The notes beneath the pieces are model-generated. The model searched no databases. It was not told the DNA's origin and saw only the letters and a list, made by a program, of their open reading frames with translations. Of a stretch of 9,371 nt of DNA, positions 5,844-9,371 are shown in pieces; position 1 is the first letter of the stretch, and every line of letters starts with the position of its first letter. Source of the DNA: Sandaracinaceae bacterium (GTDB lineage Bacteria > Myxococcota_A > Polyangia > Polyangiales > Sandaracinaceae); the NCBI GenBank assembly GCA_025056955.1, contig JANWYL010000107.1, forward strand, positions 1 through 9,371, given 5' to 3'. Made by a program: the position numbers and the translations under genes.

Positions 5844-7706
5844 TCACTCTGAGTCATCGTTTCGAGGAGGGGGGGAAGGCTCGCGCTCGAGGTAGCGAAA
5901 GATGGTGCGAGGGTCCACGCCAAGGTCACGGGCCGTTTTGGTCCGATTGCCCATGTTTCGCTCAAGGACTTCAAGCACATAACGACGTTGAAATTCTTCT
6001 TTCGCTTGAGCCAGGGGAAGAATTGGCGGAAGGTCTTTTTCTTTCAAATCCAAATCTTCAGGGCCAATCAGTGTTCTTTCACAAAGAACAACTGCTTTCT
6101 TTATTCGATTTTCAAGTTCCCTCACATTCCCAGGCCAAGGATATTGACGAATGGCAATCAAAGCGTTTGGCGTAAAGCCTTTGATTTTCGGATTAAGATC
6201 AGATGCATATTTCGCGAGAAGAATCCGAGCGACCAACACAACATCGTCTCCGCGTTCTCTTAATGGTGGAAGATGCAAGCGAATCACATTTAGACGATAG
6301 TAAAGGTCTTCTCTAAAATTTCCTTTCTTGACTTCTTCTTCAAGATTTCGATTGGTCGCAGCAATGATTCTGATATCCACTTTTTCTTCACGACTATCCC
6401 CAACCTTGACAACAACCCTTTCTTGAATCGCTCGAAGGAGTTTTGGCTGTAGCGAAAGGGGCAATTCGCCGATTTCATCAAGAAAAAGAGTGCCTCCATT
6501 TGCCAATTGGAATTTGCCAAGCCGGTTGGTGACGGCTCCGGTAAACGCCCCTTTGACATGACCAAAAAGCTCGCTTTCGATCAGGTTTTCTGGAATCGCT
6601 CCGCAGTTGACCGCCACAAAGGGGCCGTGTTTTCGATGGCTTAGCTTATGAATTTCGCGAGCAACAAGTTCTTTGCCTGTTCCCGTTTCACCAGTAATGA
6701 GCACCGTGACATCTGTTGGTGCAACTTTTTGAATTTTATTGATCACATCGACAATTCCCTGGCTTGTGCCAATGATGTTTCCAAATCCTTTCTCTTTGAG
6801 CTTTTCCTCAAGAGCGTCTTTATCTGTTCTAAGCTGATTGAGAAGCATCGCATTTTGCAGAAGAAGAGAAGCTTGGGCTGCAAAAATGGTCAAAATGTCA
6901 AGACTTGTTTGAGTGAAAAGCCCCCTCACATGATCGTTCCCAAGATAGATGACACCAAAGAGGTTTCCGTGGATGAAAAGAGGAGCACAAATCACAGATG
7001 AAAGCTGAAGATTGATCACGCTCTCGCTTTTTCCAAAAAAGGTGTCATTGATCGCATCGGAGATAATAAGCGGCTTTTGCGTTTCGATAACGTGTCGGAT
7101 GATGGAATCCGAAAGCTGCTCTGAGCATTCCAATTTCTGGCTTTGCACATTGCGTGCAGCTGCAATCCTTGCTTCTCCGATGTGACCTGTTGGCGAGGGG
7201 CAGCCTTCAAGGAGCACCAAAAACCCTTTTGTGGCGCATGTGGCTTCAATCACTGCGTCAAGCAGAGCATGCATCTGTTCATCGACAGAAGGGGCCTGCA
7301 TGATTTTGACAGAAAGTTCATGAAGCTGCCGCAAGGCTTGGATCGGCTCCAAGCGCGCAAACTGATTTTCCTCTTCCACCGCATTTGCCTCTACAAAAGA
7401 CTCATCAAAAAGCGAAAAACGAAGCTCAACACCTTTGGCAGGTGGCTTGCTGAGATCGATGCGATCGCCGTGCTCTAACCGCACGCGCCTTTTCTTTTTT
7501 GAGTTGACTTCGATGTTTGCGTCCGGGTCAAGCTCTTGCAAAACGAAAGACTTTCCGTCGAAAACGATTTGAATGTGGTGGTCGGCGACGCCTGGATCAT
7601 CGATCACAATGTCGTTGGTAGAAGCCTTGCCAATTGTTGTGATCTTTTTAAAAATCGGGAAAGCCTTCGGTCGCCCTTCAGAGCGAATCCACTTGATGGA
7701 GGGCAT
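5844..7706 (-). CDS. Sigma54-dependent transcription activator: FHA-GAF-AAA+-Fis HTH
   Basis: A 620-residue enhancer-binding protein that uses ATP to remodel RNA polymerase-sigma54. Domain order: FHA-like (about 18-98; IGKASTNDIVIDD at 25-37), GAF (about 135-285; APLFIHGNLFGVIYLGND at 241-257), a coiled linker (about 286-306), AAA+ (about 309-545) and a Fis-type helix-turn-helix (about 580-608). AAA+ motifs are complete: Walker A GETGTGKE (339-346), the sigma54-contacting loop GAFTGA (386-391), Walker B GGTLFLDE (404-411) and FREDLYYRLNV (464-474) with the arginine finger region. There is no receiver domain, so input is through FHA and GAF. In the FHA part, usual phosphothreonine contacts are changed (Lys27 for Arg, Ala41 for Ser, ANI for NGT at 63-65). 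No Shine-Dalgarno is visible before the ATG. The central part is much richer in A+T than neighbouring genes. Confidence 0.93.
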   Translation of the reverse strand: MPSIKWIRSEGRPKAFPIFKKITTIGKASTNDIVIDDPGVADHHIQIVFDGKSFVLQELDPDANIEVNSKKKRRVRLEHGDRIDLSKPPAKGVELRFSLFDESFVEANAVEEENQFARLEPIQALRQLHELSVKIMQAPSVDEQMHALLDAVIEATCATKGFLVLLEGCPSPTGHIGEARIAAARNVQSQKLECSEQLSDSIIRHVIETQKPLIISDAINDTFFGKSESVINLQLSSVICAPLFIHGNLFGVIYLGNDHVRGLFTQTSLDILTIFAAQASLLLQNAMLLNQLRTDKDALEEKLKEKGFGNIIGTSQGIVDVINKIQKVAPTDVTVLITGETGTGKELVAREIHKLSHRKHGPFVAVNCGAIPENLIESELFGHVKGAFTGAVTNRLGKFQLANGGTLFLDEIGELPLSLQPKLLRAIQERVVVKVGDSREEKVDIRIIAATNRNLEEEVKKGNFREDLYYRLNVIRLHLPPLRERGDDVVLVARILLAKYASDLNPKIKGFTPNALIAIRQYPWPGNVRELENRIKKAVVLCERTLIGPEDLDLKEKDLPPILPLAQAKEEFQRRYVLEVLERNMGNRTKTARDLGVDPRTIFRYLEREPSPPPRNDDSE

Positions 7707-7713
7707 CGCTTAC

Positions 7714-7744
7714 AGTTTAGCCTGGTTGAAACCTTCTTTTTCAA
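7714..7744 (-). promoter_or_regulatory. Possible sigma70-type promoter for the activator gene, giving a nearly leaderless mRNA
   Basis: On the minus strand, TTGAAA (7739-7744; 5 of 6 to the -35 consensus) and TAAACT (7714-7719; 4 of 6 to the -10) are 19 bases apart. Transcription would then begin within a base or two of the ATG at 7706, which fits the absence of a ribosome binding site. Spacing is long and the match partial, so this is tentative. Confidence 0.3.
7726..7744. promoter_or_regulatory. Small inverted repeat TTGAAA-N7-TTTCAA in the divergent intergenic region
   Basis: Perfect 6-base arms (7726-7731, 7739-7744) with a 7-base spacer lie in the 54-base gap between the divergent activator and hydrolase genes. 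The position suits an operator read by a dimeric regulator, possibly the activator's own Fis domain. Short AT-rich palindromes arise by chance, so confidence is low. Confidence 0.25.
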
Positions 7745-7748
7745 GATC

Positions 7749-7753
7749 AGGGG
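7749..7753 (+). promoter_or_regulatory. Ribosome binding site fixing the hydrolase start at 7761
   Basis: AGGGG lies 7 bases before ATG 7761. The reading frame stays open back to 7536, but that extension lies inside the opposite-strand activator gene and lacks a signal peptide at its N-terminus, so 7761 is preferred. Confidence 0.6.
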
Positions 7754-7760
7754 CATTGCG

Positions 7761-8666
7761 ATGGCCGGGCTAAGCGCGCATCGATTGGCGTTTTTTGAGC
7801 AAAAGGCGTGGACGTGGGCATTGTGTGTGCTTCTCTTTTCGGCCAAAAGCAGCGGAGCCGAGGGATACATCGATCTTCGCTTTGACAGGGTGGAAAACGG
7901 GGCATTTGCTCCCGTGCCTGGCGCTCCTCAAGTCCTCGTGCAGCTGCCCTCTTCCCCTTCACCAGGCCCCGTCCACCTCGTGCTTCACTTCCACGGCCAC
8001 TCAGGGTGCATTGAAGTGATTGCCAGAGCAGGACCCACTCCATGTGCAGACAAAGGAAGCCCTCGGCAAGGGTGGAATCTTTTTGGTGCCCATGCGGCAT
8101 CCCGTACGCGAAGTTGGCTGATTCTGCCCCAGCTCGCCTTTTTGGAGCGCAATGGCTCCCCAGGTCGCCTTGGAGAGCCTGGAAGGGCACGTCGACTGAT
8201 TGAAGAAGTGATCCAAGGAGTGGTCCAAAGGGGGTATTGGCCTCATCCTGTGGAAGTGGCAAGCCTTACGATTACGGCCCACTCAGGAGGATTTGAAGCA
8301 GCCCGTGCAGTGATCCGGCATGGCGGAGTTGAGCACTGGCTCAAGCACCTCGTGCTCTTCGATGCGCTCTATGCTGGAGTTGATGATTTTGGCCGCTGGG
8401 CCGCTGCCTCACGCGATCGCTCCCTCATCATCATCACCGGCCGCTCGGGCACTCCAGCAGCGCTTAGCCAGGTCTTTGTGTCTCGCTATCAATCGGTTTT
8501 AGGCGATCGCCTGGTCCCTCCAGAATCCGCAAGCCTTGAAAAGATCGCGCAAGGCCAAGTCGTGCTCCTCCGCACCACCACAAGCCACCGAAATATCCCA
8601 ATCCAATTCCTTGGCCCAGTGCTCGAACGCCTGCTTCGTCCCCAGACTCCCCCCCAAAAGCCTTGA
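7761..8666 (+). CDS. Exported alpha/beta-hydrolase-like protein
   Basis: Predicted 301-residue secreted or periplasmic protein. Residues 1-33 resemble a signal peptide (hydrophobic AWTWALCVLLFSA, then a small-residue SSGA site) leading to a mature start near EGYIDLRF. The hydrolase core shows HFHGHSG (76-82), which fits the oxyanion-hole strand; TAHSGGFEA (172-180), a nucleophile elbow with Ser175; LFDALY (199-204) with candidate acid Asp201; and TSHRNIP (274-280) with candidate His276. The Ser-Asp-His order fits an esterase/lipase-like enzyme, but the elbow is A-H-S-G-G rather than strict G-x-S-x-G. The substrate cannot be read from the sequence. It is divergent from the sigma54 activator across 54 bases and ends 4 bases from the ptsN stop, so it has no downstream operon partner. 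Confidence 0.82.
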   Translation: MAGLSAHRLAFFEQKAWTWALCVLLFSAKSSGAEGYIDLRFDRVENGAFAPVPGAPQVLVQLPSSPSPGPVHLVLHFHGHSGCIEVIARAGPTPCADKGSPRQGWNLFGAHAASRTRSWLILPQLAFLERNGSPGRLGEPGRARRLIEEVIQGVVQRGYWPHPVEVASLTITAHSGGFEAARAVIRHGGVEHWLKHLVLFDALYAGVDDFGRWAAASRDRSLIIITGRSGTPAALSQVFVSRYQSVLGDRLVPPESASLEKIAQGQVVLLRTTTSHRNIPIQFLGPVLERLLRPQTPPQKP

Positions 8667-8670
8667 TCGC

Positions 8671-9141
8671 TTAGTCAGCGTCCGCTTCCCGAATGATCGA
8701 GAGAGCATCCACTGCGCTTTCTGCCTGTTGAAGGCGCTGGCGAATGTTTTGATCCCTCAACAGACGGCCAATTCGGGCGAGGCATTTCAGATGCTCAACA
8801 GGAAACTCCTCCGGGCCAAGGAGGGCAAAGAAGATGCTCACTGGCATTCCATCAATCGCATCAAAAGCAACTCCCTCTTTGTGGATGGCAAGCGCCCCCA
8901 CGAAGCGATCGATCGTTTTTAGGCGGGCATGCGGAATGGCAACACCCCTTCCCACGCCTGTGCTCTGCTGGGCCTCGCGCGCTTCAAGCACACGGTAGAC
9001 ATCCTCCACGGAGACGCGGCAACCAACTGAACTTGCGCGGGCTGATAACAGGCGAGCCACCGCGGCAAGAACATCTTCTTTGCTTGCGACATGGAGATCC
9101 GCATCAATCGATGAGAGGTCTAAAAGCTCCTCAAGACGCAT
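8671..9141 (-). CDS. ptsN: PTS-Ntr regulatory phosphoacceptor EIIA-Ntr (PtsN)
   Basis: Cytoplasmic phosphoacceptor of the nitrogen-related phosphotransferase system; it takes phosphate from NPr and controls other proteins rather than carrying sugar. From the ATG at 9141 it has 156 residues, close to the usual 150-165. The active-site block is STGVGRGVAIPHARL (60-74) with phosphorylated His71. The N-terminus MRLEELLDLSSIDADL, the ALAIHKEGVAFDAIDGMPVSIFFALLGP region and EHLKCLARIGRLLRD (116-130) are all typical of PtsN. The frame is open back to 9267, but the extra 42 residues do not look like PTS and overlap the hpf end, so 9141 is chosen; AGGG (9148-9151) stands 6 bases upstream. It follows hpf by 43 bases. 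No hprK or rapZ follows, because a converging gene begins at once. Confidence 0.93.
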   Translation of the reverse strand: MRLEELLDLSSIDADLHVASKEDVLAAVARLLSARASSVGCRVSVEDVYRVLEAREAQQSTGVGRGVAIPHARLKTIDRFVGALAIHKEGVAFDAIDGMPVSIFFALLGPEEFPVEHLKCLARIGRLLRDQNIRQRLQQAESAVDALSIIREADAD

Positions 9142-9184
9142 CCCATGCCCTGACTGCAATGAGAGCATCAGTGGTTCCAGTGCA

Positions 9185-9371
9185 CTAGTATTCGTTTCCT
9201 CCCCCGTAACGCCCATTGACCATCCATCCCGGACTGCTTCTCCGCCGATCGCTCGCCCAAAAATCATTCTGGTCCCGCATCTGCCGCGTTACCTTGTCAA
9301 GTGCGAGATCAATCGCCTCATACATGTCCGTTCCCTGATGGCTTCCGCTATAGCGCTGCCCTCCACTGTTC
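9185..9371 (-). CDS. hpf: Ribosome hibernation-promoting factor, C-terminal end (5' part beyond the window)
   Basis: The last 61 residues of a gene cut by the right edge, in the minus-strand frame ending at TAG 9185-9187. The residues DMYEAIDLALDKVTRQMRD are the well-known second helix of the HPF/YfiA (sigma54 modulation) family, which binds the 30S subunit decoding region and stops translation in resting cells. After the helix come about 28 polar residues rich in Arg, Gly and Tyr, and no room for the dimerising C-terminal domain of long HPF, so this is the short form. Position upstream of ptsN, with a 43-base gap, is the classic rpoN-hpf-ptsN arrangement and supports the call. Confidence 0.85.
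   Translation of the reverse strand, partial: NSGGQRYSGSHQGTDMYEAIDLALDKVTRQMRDQNDFWASDRRRSSPGWMVNGRYGGGNEY

Noticed and set aside
5525..6175. 216-codon plus-strand open frame
   Set aside because: It runs antisense across the start of the IgGFc-like lipoprotein, the short gap and the end of the activator, with no domain or ribosome binding site.
7536..7760. Longer start for the exported hydrolase
   Set aside because: The extension lies inside the activator coding region on the other strand, has no fitting ribosome binding site, and would bury the signal peptide.
8649..8655. Homopolymer runs (C7 at the hydrolase end, G7 near 5869 at the activator end, T7 near 3393 and 3812) as phase-variable tracts
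   Set aside because: The runs are short, lie in coding sequence without promoter placement, and those at gene ends would change only the last few residues; there is no evidence of length variation.
9142..9267. Longer start for ptsN at 9267
   Set aside because: The added residues do not resemble PtsN and overlap the hpf end in another frame; start 9141 matches the family N-terminus.

Overview
The window looks like a chromosomal piece from a Myxococcota or related 'deltaproteobacterial' genome, probably an uncultured lineage with only moderate G+C. The family-level signs are a lipoprotein with MopE-type metal-binding repeats, a lipoprotein with an IgGFc-binding-like domain, an FHA-GAF-sigma54 activator, and several Cys-rich secreted proteins of a kind common in that phylum. 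The taxonomy is inferred from gene content; nothing here is a decisive phylogenetic marker. The window is almost entirely coding, with no gap over about 60 bases. I see no tRNA, rRNA, insertion sequence, CRISPR array or phage gene.

Left block (1-3864, plus strand) is a tight run of four genes: the 3' end of a gene for a protein with two C-terminal membrane segments; a Cys-rich MopE-repeat lipoprotein starting 1 base later; mnmA, the tRNA 2-thiouridylase; and a small unrecognised lipoprotein whose GTG start overlaps the mnmA stop by 4 bases. A translation housekeeping gene thus sits between envelope genes and is probably co-transcribed with them.

Middle block (3874-7706, minus strand) converges on the left block with 9 bases between stop codons. 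It holds an FHA-GAF-AAA+-Fis sigma54-dependent activator, followed 59 bases downstream by a large IgGFc-binding-like lipoprotein, plausibly one operon. The activator gene is visibly richer in A+T than its neighbours over its central part.

Right block: a secreted alpha/beta hydrolase (7761-8666, plus) is divergent from the activator across only 54 bases. It converges, with 4 bases between stops, on ptsN (EIIA-Ntr, minus). Upstream of ptsN and cut by the right edge is the end of hpf, the ribosome hibernation factor. hpf-ptsN is the usual downstream part of the rpoN neighbourhood, so the sigma54 gene itself may lie just beyond the right edge, within reach of the sigma54-dependent activator seen here.

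Working picture (inference): the activator, the IgGFc-like surface lipoprotein and the divergent exported hydrolase may form one regulated cell-surface module. The left block combines envelope lipoproteins with a tRNA-modification gene. No clearly new system is proven. The best candidates for a second look are the activator/lipoprotein/hydrolase module, the FHA domain lacking canonical phosphothreonine-contact residues, and the unrecognised lipoprotein after mnmA.
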